From Chaetomium olivaceum (Eukaryota; Ascomycota; Sordariomycetes; Sordariales; Chaetomiaceae), in contig JAYWVB010000070.1 in the NCBI GenBank assembly GCA_039881045.1, forward strand, positions 1-64,000: DNA of 64,000 bases, read 5' to 3'. The translations under genes and the position numbers were made by a program. A model generated the notes under the pieces. That model ran no database searches, was not told the origin of the DNA, and worked only from the letters and a program-made list of their open reading frames with translations. Below are positions 43,298 to 54,132 of the stretch, piece by piece. Position 1 is the stretch's first letter, and every line of letters begins with the position of its first letter.

Positions 43298-43312
43298 AAT
43301 AAATAGGGATAC
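43298..43312 (+). repeat. LINE-B target-site duplication, right copy
   Basis: AATAAATAGGGATAC, identical to 42115-42129. Confidence 0.88.
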
Positions 43313-45581
43313 TTGTTTCTGATATCATACCACAATGACCACACCATTTCGTCATTATTGCGACTGCTAGACGATAAGTGACGCACGCCCTCTTCTTTTC
43401 TCCCGCTCAACATTCCCAATGTATGATCCTCTATAGACCCAGTTCTACACGCAACCTCGCCACTCACCACGTTGCTGCATGGTCGAATCTCTGCTCGGAC
43501 CAACAAACTTTCGGCGCGCCCCGGAGACAGGATACGGCTCCGGCCCCGCCCGGGATAAGTGGATCCTCCGAACAACAACTCCGGGGCCCCCCAGAGGTCC
43601 TCGGCGTCGTCTCGGCGGTTCTTTTGTGGGATAATCAATGTCATGATGCAATAGCATTGTCGTTTAGATCATTTCAAAGAAGCGATGTCTCCCACACAAG
43701 GACCAACGACAGCAATACGTAGTAAGTTGGTGACCAACTCGGAATTCCCAAATACGGCAAACACGACCAATCACTCACCACGGACGCCCCAAAAGGCCAG
43801 CAAGGTGTCGAAACACCACCAAATCCAACCTGTGCCGCGCCCTAGAATTGGCTTTGGCTTCGCCTAACTAACGAACAGCCGCAGCATGGGACGGCTGAAA
43901 TGGTGAGGTTAGGGTCAAAGATTGAACCTTGATCCCTGGAAGCCCTTTCGGGTCATCTTGAGCCTCGCTCGACACCACACCGATGCAAGGTTTGCGGCCG
44001 GTGGTTCGGCTAGGGCGGCCGGTTTGGAAGCCATAGTCGCAATATGCACTGTGGGTTGTGCAGGCCGGCGTGTTTGTCGCGCCCCAACAACCCAATCGCG
44101 CTTGTGCGCTTGAGCGCGGTTAAGCGCCCAAACCGAGCTGAACACTGATCACAACCACCGCCAGCTGTATACAAGACGATCTCGGAACTACCGAGACATG
44201 GTCTCTCCAGCCTAGAGGTCCCCGGGATGCTTGACATGTGATGGAGGGGGATGCGGTGCAGGCCACCTTCTCCGGAGTTCCCAAGACCAGACCAAGAAGG
44301 GCACCTTGCATGCGTGCATGTCGCTAGCTCAGCCAGCCAACGACTGCACGAACCGTGCAGGAGCAGCACACACACACACAAAAAAAGGAAAGACCGTTCC
44401 ATGATCTCTACTACGGGGGGGTTATTGCATCGGGCACGGGACATGCGGCCGTGGGAGTGGCCTGGGGTGAACCGCAGCTCCGCCAAATGCCAAAAACAGA
44501 AACCCGAGGAATAGAAACAACGGCCGGCATGAAAGGCTGAGCAAAACCTCCGGCCCGAAGCACAGCGCCATGATGCACTTCGCCTCCCTTCCCGAGCGCC
44601 ACACAATATCCATAGTTGTCATCACGATTTCATGAACAGTTCTTCCGATCGTACCCCGCGGCCCGTTCCCACGACCACCGTGTGAACACCAGATGAGCAT
44701 GCAACTGCTGCCCACGCTCCAAGATGGTCCCCGCAATAGGGGCCGCGGTAATGGCAACTTGGCAAGGTCGCCGATGACACGGGATTGGAAGTGTGATGGC
44801 GGTGGCGGGATGGGAGATGGGGGATGAGGGTGTGCTCGCGATCCTGCTGTGTGTCATGTAGGTAATATGCACAAATTAAGCTAAGGTAAGTAAATGGGTT
44901 CCGATGTGATTCAAGTGCTGTGCTGCTCGTTTGGTGTCCTTCCGCGAATGGGAGATTTACGGGGAGCTCTTCGTGGGGTGTACGGTTATGGTTACCGAGG
45001 ATGATACCGAGCCCGGAGAAGTTGATGTGATGTCCCGAGAGTAGTCCTTTTGAAACGGCTTGTTGGAACATAGCGGTGTGACAGAGCCTCGGTCTAGCCG
45101 GGTGATACCCTCACCTTTCGCGGGACTGAGAAGAGATTAGGTCATGTACGAGTGTTACTTAGGGAGTAAATGAAGGTATCACGGAGTCAACGGTAGGAAG
45201 GAGCAGGAGCTCCGAATCGTACACGAGATAGTTGGTCACTCGTCATCTTGGGAGGGGCGGCCCGTTGCTTCTCGAGCCCCATCACATATCATCCTCACCC
45301 ATCATCAGCAGCTAAAAAAGTCCATCTGCTAAGAATCCCGGAAAGAACGTGTCATATTTCTCGGGTCATGCCCGGTCTTAACTGACCCCCTGTCGATCCT
45401 AGCTCCGTTACCGACATTGCCATGTGCATTACTCTCCATTGCTCGGCCTTTCTCATTATAACTCGCTCTTTTGGAAGCGAGATCCGGTCTCTTTCAGTGG
45501 TGTTCTGTACGTCAGCCCGCTTACCGTGCCTGCGCCGTGTCTGTTCAGTGCAACGACGCTGGTGCCCCGTGGCCTCATGCT
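43313..45581. other. Intergenic, no supported gene
   Basis: Only short frames without motifs. A (CA)n run followed by an A-run occurs at about 44368-44388. Confidence 0.35.
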
Positions 45582-46276
45582 TCAGACATCCAGGCCACCG
45601 GTGTTGCCGGGGCTTTGGTCCAACGCAACGGCCCCCGTTCCGTCCTTCCCTGTTCCGCATTCCTCCCCCTTCTGCCACCTGGGTGGCCACTTCTGGTCCA
45701 TCTGCCTCTCCCAAAGCGTCCGATCAAACCGTCCTTCCTTAAGAGCCGCAGCGTCCCCGGCATATTTGAACGTCATCCCTTCCACAGGGAGGCAGTCCCT
45801 TTCGTCGGTAAAGTGAATCTTGCAGCTCGTCAAAACATAAGCGTTAGGTTCGTAATAGCCTAGCTTGTATGCATCCTCGGCGGACTCGACCCAATACGCG
45901 CAGCCGTCGACTACGGACCCTAGGTTATCGACGAGCATTCGGTATTGGCCCCAGTCGGTGAGCTCGTAGTCGTATATTTTGGCAGCGCGCAGGGTGGTCG
46001 GCTCTGAATTGAGGCCTAGGACGCCTTGCAGGATGTGGGGTTTCATGAGCGTGCCGTAGAAGAAATAGTAGACGGGTTTGAATGGCGAGGAGTTGGTGGT
46101 GCCCGGTAATCGATTGGTTTGCTTCGCTGGCTGTTTTGGAGCTGCCGCCGCCTTGTGTGGTGGGGGATTGCCGGAGAGCGGAAGGAGAGAGAGAGGTGGG
46201 GGAGGAGGTGGTGGAGGTGGGGGCGCATGTTTTTGGGAGAGCCAGTCTCCAGAGATGGTTCATAGGACTCTTCCAT
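45582..46276 (-). CDS. Gamma-glutamylcyclotransferase-like (AIG2-like) protein
   Basis: The conserved part reads VYYFFYGTLMKPHILQGVLG, then AKIYDYELTDWGQYRMLVD, VDGCAYWVESAEDAYKLGYYE and DCLPVEGMTFKYAGD, ending GNTGGLDV. YGTLM is the substrate-binding loop of the GGCT fold and the Glu in YWVES is the likely catalytic acid. A polyproline segment precedes the fold, as in many fungal members, but that frame has a TGA before it and no ATG. The ATG at 46276 (MEESYEPSLETGSPK) lies one frame off. A single-base change in the CCCAAAAA run near 46229 would join them. So either the gene carries a 1-bp frameshift, or the sequence has an error there, or the start is the internal Met of GTLM. Confidence 0.65.
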
Positions 46277-46640
46277 AATTGAAATGGTGAAATACGAATC
46301 GGGGTAGAGTCAATGTGAATGCCGGGCGCCTTGTCCAGTGGTTACGCAATAGTCGGTATGTATGTACTTGTGTGAATCGTCGTGGGGCCTGAGTTGTTGG
46401 GAGTTGAGAATGGCCAGTCAAAAGCTTAACGGAGGTGGTTGGGGCTCTTAGATTTAGGTACACGTACCGATCTCCAATCACACTTTAGGGCTGGGGGTGA
46501 AAGGTCCAACCTGGGAAACATGGTATTCGATGAGAAGAGAGATAATGTTACCTATTTAAATAGAATAACGGTTCAATTTCTTTAAACCACCGAATCTCAA
46601 AACGTCCGAGGTACACAATGATCAGCGGTCAAGTACAGTA
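46277..46640. other. Intergenic, AT-rich
   Basis: Promoter side of the GGCT-like gene and AT-rich spacer up to the inverted repeat at 46641. No gene seen. Confidence 0.4.
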
Positions 46641-46720
46641 GAAGGCGAATTGGGTGTCGCTAGTTTTCTTAGTTAACAATTTTAAGGACTGCGGGTAGGC
46701 CTGTAGCTAATATGACTTGG
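46641..46720 (+). repeat. Left inverted repeat of the island
   Basis: Pairs with 48862-48946 in opposite orientation. The 33 bp from the end match exactly; a 5-bp deletion then sets it apart from the right copy. Confidence 0.85.
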
Positions 46721-46741
46721 CGATATATACCTGTAGCGGAT

Positions 46742-46876
46742 CAGTACTTCAGTTTGTACAATTGTGCGTGGCGTCTAGACCTTGATTTCGAGCTTGGTGA
46801 GGAGATCAAAGACGGTCTCGTTCCGTATAACATCTACTGGTTTACTGGGAAGGCACTCCTGTTTGAGGGGAACTAA
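46742..46876 (+). pseudogene. Fragment of a nucleosome-assembly-protein-like gene
   Basis: A 44-codon frame ends in TAA and reads LDLDFELGEEIKDGLVPYNI then YWFTGKALLFEGN. NAP1-type histone chaperones have at this place an acidic residue, F-E-(I/L)-G, a Lys/Arg-rich helix, (I/L)-(I/V)-P, and finally (W/Y)FTG-x-A. Only this C-terminal piece is present, directly inside the left inverted repeat. It is a fragment, not a gene. Confidence 0.5.
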
Positions 46877-47672
46877 AGAGAATGAAATGGCTACCTTATC
46901 TTTTTAGACGCCCCATATTTGCTATTTATATCGGTTGCTTGCTTGCTTACAAAAAGACACCTGCAATTTTACTTCTTTGTAGACTAGCCTACAGTACAAG
47001 TTAGCCATAGTATATATAGAAATGGTTATCAGTGACCCTACAGCCTTATCAATACCCCGAGTAACACGTCGCCTGGGGTAAAACCACCCTCTCTTACCTA
47101 CTATGCACACAGCTCCGATCATGCTGGTACTTTAGCATATCGCCTGCGATACGAATATTTTTATAGAGTTGGTGCTAGCCGAGACGCAACACGAGCATAA
47201 CCTCTAAAATACCGGTAGCGCTAACAGCAGACAAAACCGACACATACAAAGTCCAGTCGGTTAGATTCATTTATTGAACACTGCCCTAGGTCATATAGAC
47301 AAAACCAGCACTCCGCCCGCCCATACTCGTAATGAGGAGAGGTAAAATGGAGGATCAGGACTGGGATTGATTATCATGATGTGGGACTGATCAATTGAGA
47401 GTTCTCAGCAAGAACGCTGCGTCTATCTACGGACCATCTCCGACACTAGCTATCACAGCCTGGCGACTAATACGCTAGCCAACTATTAGAAACAGCATCA
47501 ACCAAGACCCATATTTGGTGGTCGAGGAGATTCGGAGCCGGACGAGACACCTCCCAGCTTCGCGGGCTGAGGATCCTCACTACTCGTTAACTCCCGCTCA
47601 CCGGCCCCGGACACCGTCCTCTCCTCCACCGATCTGACCCGCTCCATCTAGACAAACATACCTGCCGGCGCA

Positions 47673-47856
47673 ATCCGCCTGCTCGCGCTCAGCGGCGGCG
47701 GCGTGCGCGGCCTGTCCTCGCTCATGATCCCCCGCAGGCTCATAGCCGCAGTCGACCCCAACGCCTCGCCGAGACCCTGCGACTACTGTGACATGGCGGC
47801 ACCAGCACCGGAGGCCTGATTGCCATCATGCTGGGCCACCTCAGTGCGCATGGCCG
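47673..47856 (+). pseudogene. Fragment of a patatin-like phospholipase gene
   Basis: IRLLALSGGGVRGLSSLMI carries the glycine-rich oxyanion loop (GGGVRG) of patatin-like lipases. RRLIAAVDPNASPRPCDYCDM follows, then, after a 1-bp shift, GGTSTGGLIAIMLGHL with the nucleophile motif GxSxG (GTSTG). Fungal patatin-NLR proteins and lipases share this order (GGGxRG ... CxxFDxIxGTSTGGLIA). The rest of the domain, including the Asp of the DGG motif, is absent. It is a fragment with a frameshift. Confidence 0.7.
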
Positions 47857-48215
47857 TCGACAATCAATACACACACACGCACCGCGTACCAGATACGGCC
47901 CTTGCAGCTCTCGAGCTGCATATTCGCTTCTGTAAGTGCTGTTTACCTGCAACTGTGAATTGTGGCCGTTGGACTTCCAACAGATGTGCTGCTATTCGAC
48001 TCCTCGATCAATCACTTCCCTTTGCGTTATCCCCATTTTCATAAGCCCTCACGCTCGGCTTCCCTTAGCCCCCCCAGACATACCAGCTGTCAGTAAACTG
48101 CCGTGCAAGATGCAGCCACGTATCCGGCAATCGTGAGACTACACTGCGATTATTCTTAGCCTTATACATTTCCGGAAAAACGGTACGAGCTGCAGGAAAC
48201 CGGGATTATATATGC

Positions 48216-48540
48216 TTACAGGGTGCCATCGTTTTCACGACGAATGCGGTAGATCTCGTGCGTCAGCTCGTTCATATCGGGCTGCCGAATTTTATCCTTC
48301 TCCATATCCAGCGTCACATGGAACGACGCTTTCGGGTTGCCCTCCATGTACCTAGCGCGTCTCGACGTGTACAGCGTGTCGTCCCTCTTCAATTTCGTCC
48401 ACCTTTCTCCCGATCGACGTCAAATATACTTCGATCGCATCCTTATAGGAGCTATCGTCATCCTTGAATTCGTTATATCGTAGGCGGAGGATGACACGCT
48501 TTGGTTTGCGGTCCGTTACTAGGACTCTGGCTACTGACAT
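48216..48540 (-). pseudogene. Unknown small reading frame with a 1-bp shift
   Basis: From ATG 48540: VARVLVTDRKPKRVILRLRY, NEFKDDDSSYKDAIEVYLTS, then KVDEIEEGR. The frame shifts at GGGACGACACG near 48385, and a second frame continues with ARYMEGNPKASFHVTLDMEK and ELTHEIYRIRRENDGTL to TAA at 48216-48218. Both parts look coding (charged, amphipathic) and together give about 107 residues. I do not recognise the family. It is either a small gene with a frameshift or a captured fragment. Confidence 0.4.
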
Positions 48541-48861
48541 GTTGATGAATCTGTAGAAAATAATGGGGAAGCAAGACGAATAGGGAGCTCGGCCAAGGTG
48601 TTTGTCTGCTTAATCGGGAAAACGGTCGGCCCGAGAGCCGGCAGAAGATAGCGAAGACCGCCCGCAGGTCCGATATAGAGGTGGATTAAATTCTACAAAA
48701 ATCAGGGTCCTCAACAATACGGTCTCGGAGATGTTGTACGTCTATGAGGGCTTTCGTCATTATCGTCGAGTAATTCTTTGGACGAGTGGTGTAACAGCCA
48801 GTTCTGGCTCTGTTACCTAGGTATCGCTCCTGAAATAATTCTCAGTTACAAGTGTTTTCGG

Positions 48862-48946
48862 CAAGCCACATCCGCCACAGGCCTACTCCGCAGTCCTTAA
48901 AATTGTTACAGTAACTAAGAAAACTAGCGACACCCAATTCGCCTTC
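48862..48946 (-). repeat. Right inverted repeat of the island
   Basis: Inverse copy of the left repeat, with 5 extra bases (CTGTA class) and G-to-A/C-to-T type differences in the inner part. Confidence 0.85.
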
Positions 48947-49390
48947 GACTTCTCAGCATTCTTTCGCTACTATTTCCTTCTTCCCAATCCATATCATCTT
49001 GTTGCTGCATTGATTCCATCGCCCTCGTCGTTTTCACCCTCTTGCGTTGGGGGCGGCGATATCCCACTCCTGGGGACGCCGAACCGCCTCTCATGACGTC
49101 GATGGCCTCCGTGGGGACTATATCCTTTTACTGGTGATTCTCGATATCGATCTTCTTTACGACCTTTGAGGCAGCTGGTGGAATATTTGTCTTTTTCCAG
49201 ATGCCTGGTGCGGCGCGCGGCGCTCCAGACGCCATCGACGTCATGAGAGGCGGTTCGGCGTCCCCAGGAGTGGGATATCGCCGCCCCCAACGCAAGAGGG
49301 TGCAAACGACGAGGGCGATGGAATCAATGCAGCAACAAGATGATATGGATTGGGAAGAAGGAAATAGTAGCGAAAGAATGCTGAGAAGTC
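48947..49390. repeat. 160-bp inverted duplication, 124-bp spacer
   Basis: 48947-49106 is the reverse complement of 49231-49390 with a single mismatch (TTTTCACC against TTTGCACC). The right arm is codons 11-63 of LINE-C ORF1. The left arm is an inverted extra copy. A transcript across it would form a 160-bp hairpin. Confidence 0.95.
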
Positions 49391-50511
49391 ACAAAAATCG
49401 TGCAAATCGGGCCGCAGCGGCCAAGAGTGTAGGAGAGGGAATCCAGGACCATGAGCAATCTGCGGACTGCAACTTCGACAACAAATTGGACATGATCAAA
49501 AGAGAATTCCAGCGTCAATTCGAAAAGTTGAGGGATCACATGACAAAAGAAATGACCAGAATGACGGCCCAATTGACGGAAGAACTGTCGCAAGCGCGAG
49601 AGCAGCTTACCCAAGCCCGCCGCGAGCTCGAGGACACTAGACTGCAGCTGCACGCCATGAACGAAGCTCAAGAGGCCCCTTCGACTCGGCCTGCATACGC
49701 GGATGTCGCCCGACGTACACCTCCTACCAGCGTTCCTAGTCTAGCATCCTCCGAAAGCCCGACGACGACGCCAGAGCCAGTGTTCTGTACAGTAGACATG
49801 ACTAGGGTACCGGAGGAACACATCGAAGAGGCTACGCCGGTGGCCGTTCGCAAGCTCATCTAGAAAGAGATGCGAGCGCCGGGAGACCAATCCAAGTGGC
49901 GTTATCTTGCCGTCACCAGAGATAGAGGAAACAGCAACCGCCTTAGGATCATTGATAGGAACGAAGCGGAAGTAAAGAAGATCAAGGACATCATGGAAGC
50001 GAAGAAGGCGCCGGGTGCACAGGTCCTACGGGATCAGCTGTACCCAGTCAAAGTTGACAACGTCAACCGTACCGCTGTTCTCGATCCCGAAGGCAAGGTC
50101 GTCCCGGGAGCGGCGGAAACCCTGGGCCGAGAAAACGATGTACAAATCGCCAAGTTGGCTTGGTTAAGCCGGAAGGATACTGCGAAAGCGTATGGATCGA
50201 TGGTGGTATATGTGACCAAAGCTGGGGACGCTAGAAGGCTCATCAGCGAGGGCTTCTTCCACGCAAGAGGCGAATCGGGATACACGGGGGTCTTCGAACG
50301 TCGGACGCGGCCGGACCAGTGCTACAACTGCCAGCAGATCGGCCACAAAGCTTTTCAGTGCAGGAACCCTCAAGTGTGTGGAATGTGCGCCAACGAGGGC
50401 CACCGTCATAGCGAGTGCTCAGCGTTTATGCCAAAGTGCGCTCTGTGTGGAGGACCCCACGAATCGTTCAGCAAGAATTGCCGGAAGCTCTATCCATCTC
50501 GACATGAGTAG
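49201..50511 (+). pseudogene. LINE-C ORF1 with one internal stop
   Basis: From ATG 49201 the frame is open except for one TAG at 49861-49863 (RKLI-stop-KEMRAPG), probably from a GAG Glu codon. The N-terminal half has a coiled coil (IKREFQRQFEKLRDHM to ARRELEDTRLQLHAM, about 95-160). The C-terminal half has zinc knuckles CYNCQQIGHKAFQC and CGMCANEGHRHSEC plus CALCGGPHESFSKNC. It would bind element RNA. The total length without the stop is about 436 residues. The stop TAG (50509-50511) overlaps the ORF2 ATG. Confidence 0.8.
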
Positions 50512-53500
50512 GACGTTTCGGGTCATCCAATTGAACGTCAGAAAGCAAGGAGAGGTGCATGACAGCCTGATGAACGACGTGGCAATTCAGGGTGCTGCCG
50601 TTATCGCCATTCAGGAACCCCGGGCGCGGAGGATCCAAGGACGGCTCCTGACAACCCCTATGCATCATCACAAATGGACTAAGATGGTTCCGAGCACGTG
50701 GAAGGAAGGTATATGGGCTATCCGGAGCATGCCCTGGGTGAACAAAACGGTGGAAGCCGAGCAGGTGGCAGTGGACTCGCCGGACATCACGGCAGCGATC
50801 ATACGGCTCCCGGAACGCGTGGTTCTAGTCGCTTCAGTCTACGTACCGTGTGGGGATGCTGAGGCACTACAGGACGCTTGCGAGAACCTCAGGAGAGCGG
50901 TCGCACAGACGAAACGGGGTGTAGGGACGACAGTCGATGTAGTGGTTACAGGTGATTTCAACTGCCACGACCAGCTGTGGGGGGGAGACGACGTCTCGCC
51001 CGTGAGACAAGGGGAAGCTGACCCCATCATCGACCTCATGAACGAGCTGGCTCTGAGCACTCTACTCCCGAGGAGCACGATAACATGGCAAGGAGGTGGA
51101 TACAGTTCAACTATCGACCTGGTCCTAGCCTCGGAGGAACTGAGAGAAGCCGTGATTAAGTGCGGTGTGCATGGAACGGAACACGGTTCAGATCACCGGG
51201 CGATCGAAACAGTTTTCAATATCGAGGTACCTGTGCCGGCACACCACGAGCGACTGCTTCTCAAGAACGCGCCATGGAAGCAGATCAGAGCCAAGATTGC
51301 AGATACACTAAGGGACACCCCGGCGAACGGGACGGTTCAGCAAAGAACGGACCGCCTGATGTCCGCCGTCTCGGGTGCGGTCCACTCCCTAACCCCTAAA
51401 GCCCGGCCGTCGCCATACGCTAAGCGATGGTGGACTACGGACCTGACGCAGCTACGTCACATCTACACGCACTGGAGGAACCGCGCTCGCTCGGGACGCC
51501 GGGCAGGCTGGACTACAGCCGAGATGAGGAATTGGCGAAGGGTGCAGCAAAACAGTATCACGATGCCATCCGGCAACAGAAGAAGAAACACTGGGCTGAA
51601 TTCCTTGCGGACAACGACAATATTTGGAAGGCTGCAAAGTATCTACAATCCGGAGAGGACAGTACGTTTGGAAGAATCCCGCAACTTGTTAGAGCGGATG
51701 GGACATGTACGGCCGACCATATGGAACAGGCCGAAGAGCTCCTAACAAGGTTCTTCCCGGCCTTGCCTGACACGATCGACGATGAAGGTCACAGACCACA
51801 GAGGGCACCCATTACGATGCCTATCCTCACGATGGAGGAAGTCGAACGACAGCTGTTCGCAACGAAGTCCTGGAAGGCACCAGGAGAGGATGCTCTGCCG
51901 GCAGTGGTGTGGAAGGAAGTCTGGCAGGTGGTCAAGCACCACGTACTGGCGCTCTTCCGTACTTCGCTGGAGGATGGGGCCCTTCCTAGTCAGTGGCGTC
52001 ATGCTAAGATCATCCCGCTCAAGAAACCGGGTAAAGAGGACTATACCATCGCGAAGGCGTGGAGACCAATCTCTCTCTTAGCAACGCCGGGCAAAGTGCT
52101 GGAGTCGGTGATCGCGGAACGGCTGTCCCACGCCGTGGAGGCCTACGGCCTACTGCCCACCAGCCACTTCGGCGGGCGGAAGCAACGGTCAGCAGAGCAG
52201 GCGCTAGTATTTCTACAGGAGCAATCTACACGGCCTGGAGAGGACGGAAGATTGTCAGCTTCATTAGCTTTGATGTCAAGGGAGCCTACAACGGAGTCTG
52301 CCAGGAACGGCTGGTGCAGAGGATGAGGGCGCGCGGTATTCCGGAGGAGCTGTGCCGATGGACAGAAGCTTTCTGTTCTGATCGTACGGCCTCTATCCAG
52401 GTCAACGGGCATGCTGCGGAACGACGGGACCTCCCACAGGCTGGCCTGCCCCAAGGCTCGCCCCTTTCCCCTATATTGTTCCTCTTTTTCAACGCGGATC
52501 TGGTCCAGCGGAAGATCGATAGCAACGGTGGTGCGATAGCTTTTATCGACGACTTTACCGCCTGGGTCGCAGGTCCGACGGCACAGAGCACACGCCAGGG
52601 GATTGAAGCAATCATCGATCAAGCACTAGACTGGGAAAAGAGGAGCGGAGCGACATTTGAAGCAGACAAAACAGCCGTCATCCACTTTACCCGCAAAGCA
52701 TACAAAGCTAACTCGGAGCCCTTTACCATCAAGGGCCAGGAGGTTCGGCCGAAAGATCACGTCAGAATCCTAGGAGTGGTCATGGATGCCAAGCTCAGGT
52801 ATAAGGAGCATATCGCAAGGGCGGCCTCCAAAGGGCTCAGCGCGGCATTGGAGTTGAAACGGCTGCGTGGTCTGTCTCCGCGTACGGCGCGGCAGCTATT
52901 CACGGCTATGGTCGCGCCAGTGGTGGACTACGCCTCCAACGTCTGGATGCACCAATGCAATTGGAAGACGTTGCCGGCCTTAGACAGGGTGCAGAGAGTT
53001 GCGGCGCAGGGGATCATAGGAACGTTCAGCACAGTAGCAACACGCGTGGCAGAAGCGGAAGCTCACATCCCCACGGCTCAAGATCGATTGTGGAAGAGGG
53101 CGATCAAGATGTGGACGGATATCCATACCCTGCCAGAGACGAATCCACTCCGCAACACCACCTCCCGGATGCGCAAGTTCCGGGCATCCTACCGCTCGCC
53201 ATTATTTTGCGTAGCGGATCTCCTGAAAGATATGCCATTGGACGGCCTCGAAACCATCGCTCCGGTGGTATTGGCGCCATGGGAAGGGCGAGTCCGCACT
53301 ACGCTTAACGGAACAGGCATCATACAGAAGGAAGCAGAGTGGGCGGTCCAGATCGCCGTAAGCAGCTCCGCACGAAACAACATGGTAGGGTTCGGAGGAG
53401 TCGTCCGTCTCCCGCTACCGATGCGAGACAGCTTAAGAAACGAAGCATTCAGTGTGACGCTGGGCTCCAGGTCGGAGCAGAACCCGTTCTCAAGCGAGCT

Positions 53501-53665
53501 CGCGGCTATTGGGCACGCGTTGAAATTGATTCGAAATATCAGATACCGCAAGATCATCCTTGCCACGAGCAACAAGGCAGCCGTGATGACCTTGGAGCGG
53601 CCACACCAGCAATCAGGGCAACAATATCTCTGTCAGGTCGAGATGGATAAAGCCCGGGCGATAGG
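49201..53665 (+). mobile_element. LINE-C: second type of non-LTR retrotransposon
   Basis: A non-LTR element with ORF1 (coiled-coil plus zinc knuckles), and ORF2 with EEP endonuclease, reverse transcriptase and an RNase-H-like domain. It differs from LINE-A/B in the RNase H domain and in having no similar C-terminus. The 5' end is uncertain; some leader lies in 49107-49200. At the 3' side the RNase H domain stops abruptly at about 53665 and no A- or AAT-type tail follows, so the 3' end is deleted. Lesions: one stop in ORF1 and two 1-bp frameshifts in ORF2. Inactive. Confidence 0.85.
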
Positions 53666-53678
53666 GGTCTTTCTATGA
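50504..53678 (+). pseudogene. LINE-C ORF2: endonuclease, RT, RNase H remnant
   Basis: It starts at ATG 50504, overlapping the ORF1 stop by 8 bp (ATGAGTAG). Endonuclease: VIQLNVRK, AIQEPRA, VTGDFNCHDQLWG, STIDLVLAS and HGSDHRAIE. A 1-bp shift lies in CAGCAAAACAG near 51550, and a second in GGAGCAATC near 52225. Reverse transcriptase: AKIIPLKKPGKEDYT, AWRPISLLATPGKVLES, ISFDVKGAYNGV, GLPQGSPLSPILFLFF and the catalytic AFIDDFTAW. The C-terminal RNase-H-like part (GFGGVVRLPLPM, NPFSSELAAIGHALKLI) has lost the usual catalytic Asp-Ser (now ATSNKAA) and ends early. The element is dead. Confidence 0.82.
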
Positions 53679-54132
53679 TTGGTAGGTTCCATAACATCAG
53701 GTTTTCTTTGGGGCGTATGTTATAGAGTTGGGGTTACAATCGCCTAGTTCTTCCTTATCTTTCAGTGACTCCAGCCGTTCTCCAGCACGTTCCCTTTTGG
53801 ACATTGTTTACATGCTATTATTCATGTGGTATCTAGGTAAGGTACATACATGTACATGGGCGTGGATAAACAGTTGGGCAAGGCCGAACCCCACGGCCGA
53901 GGTCGTTTGCGTCACCACTAGGAGCACGTACACTTTTGATCAGGCTATCCCCACGTGTAATTGTCCGGTGATCCAGGCCGGTGAAAGCCGAGGCACGGCT
54001 CGTATGAAGATAGAAGGGATGGATAAAAGGTCTAGCAACTTTGAAGAGTTTCTCCCGCTTCATTCCATAGGTACTTTTTCCCGCTTGCAACTTCTTCTCG
54101 CCTGCAACAGAATCACCTTTCTTACGTCTCAA
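53679..54132. other. Spacer between LINE-C and the kinase gene
   Basis: No gene seen. The promoter of the FunK1-type gene must be here or further left, so the LINE-C insertion may have changed its upstream region. Confidence 0.4.

Larger units (their letters stand above)
46641..48946. mobile_element. 2.3-kb inverted-repeat island with gene fragments
   Basis: The ends are imperfect inverted repeats of about 80 bp: 46641 to about 46720 and about 48862-48946, starting GAAGGCGAATTGGGTGTCGC in both. They are nearly identical over the first 33 bp; one 5-bp gap and a 1-bp gap follow, then several transitions. No transposase is visible inside. Within lie three unrelated coding scraps: NAP-like (46742-46876), patatin-like (47673-47856) and an unknown frameshifted reading frame (48216-48540). 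The layout suggests a non-autonomous DNA transposon that has picked up host sequence, but no convincing target duplication was found. The right end is directly joined to the inverted LINE-C fragment. Confidence 0.5.
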
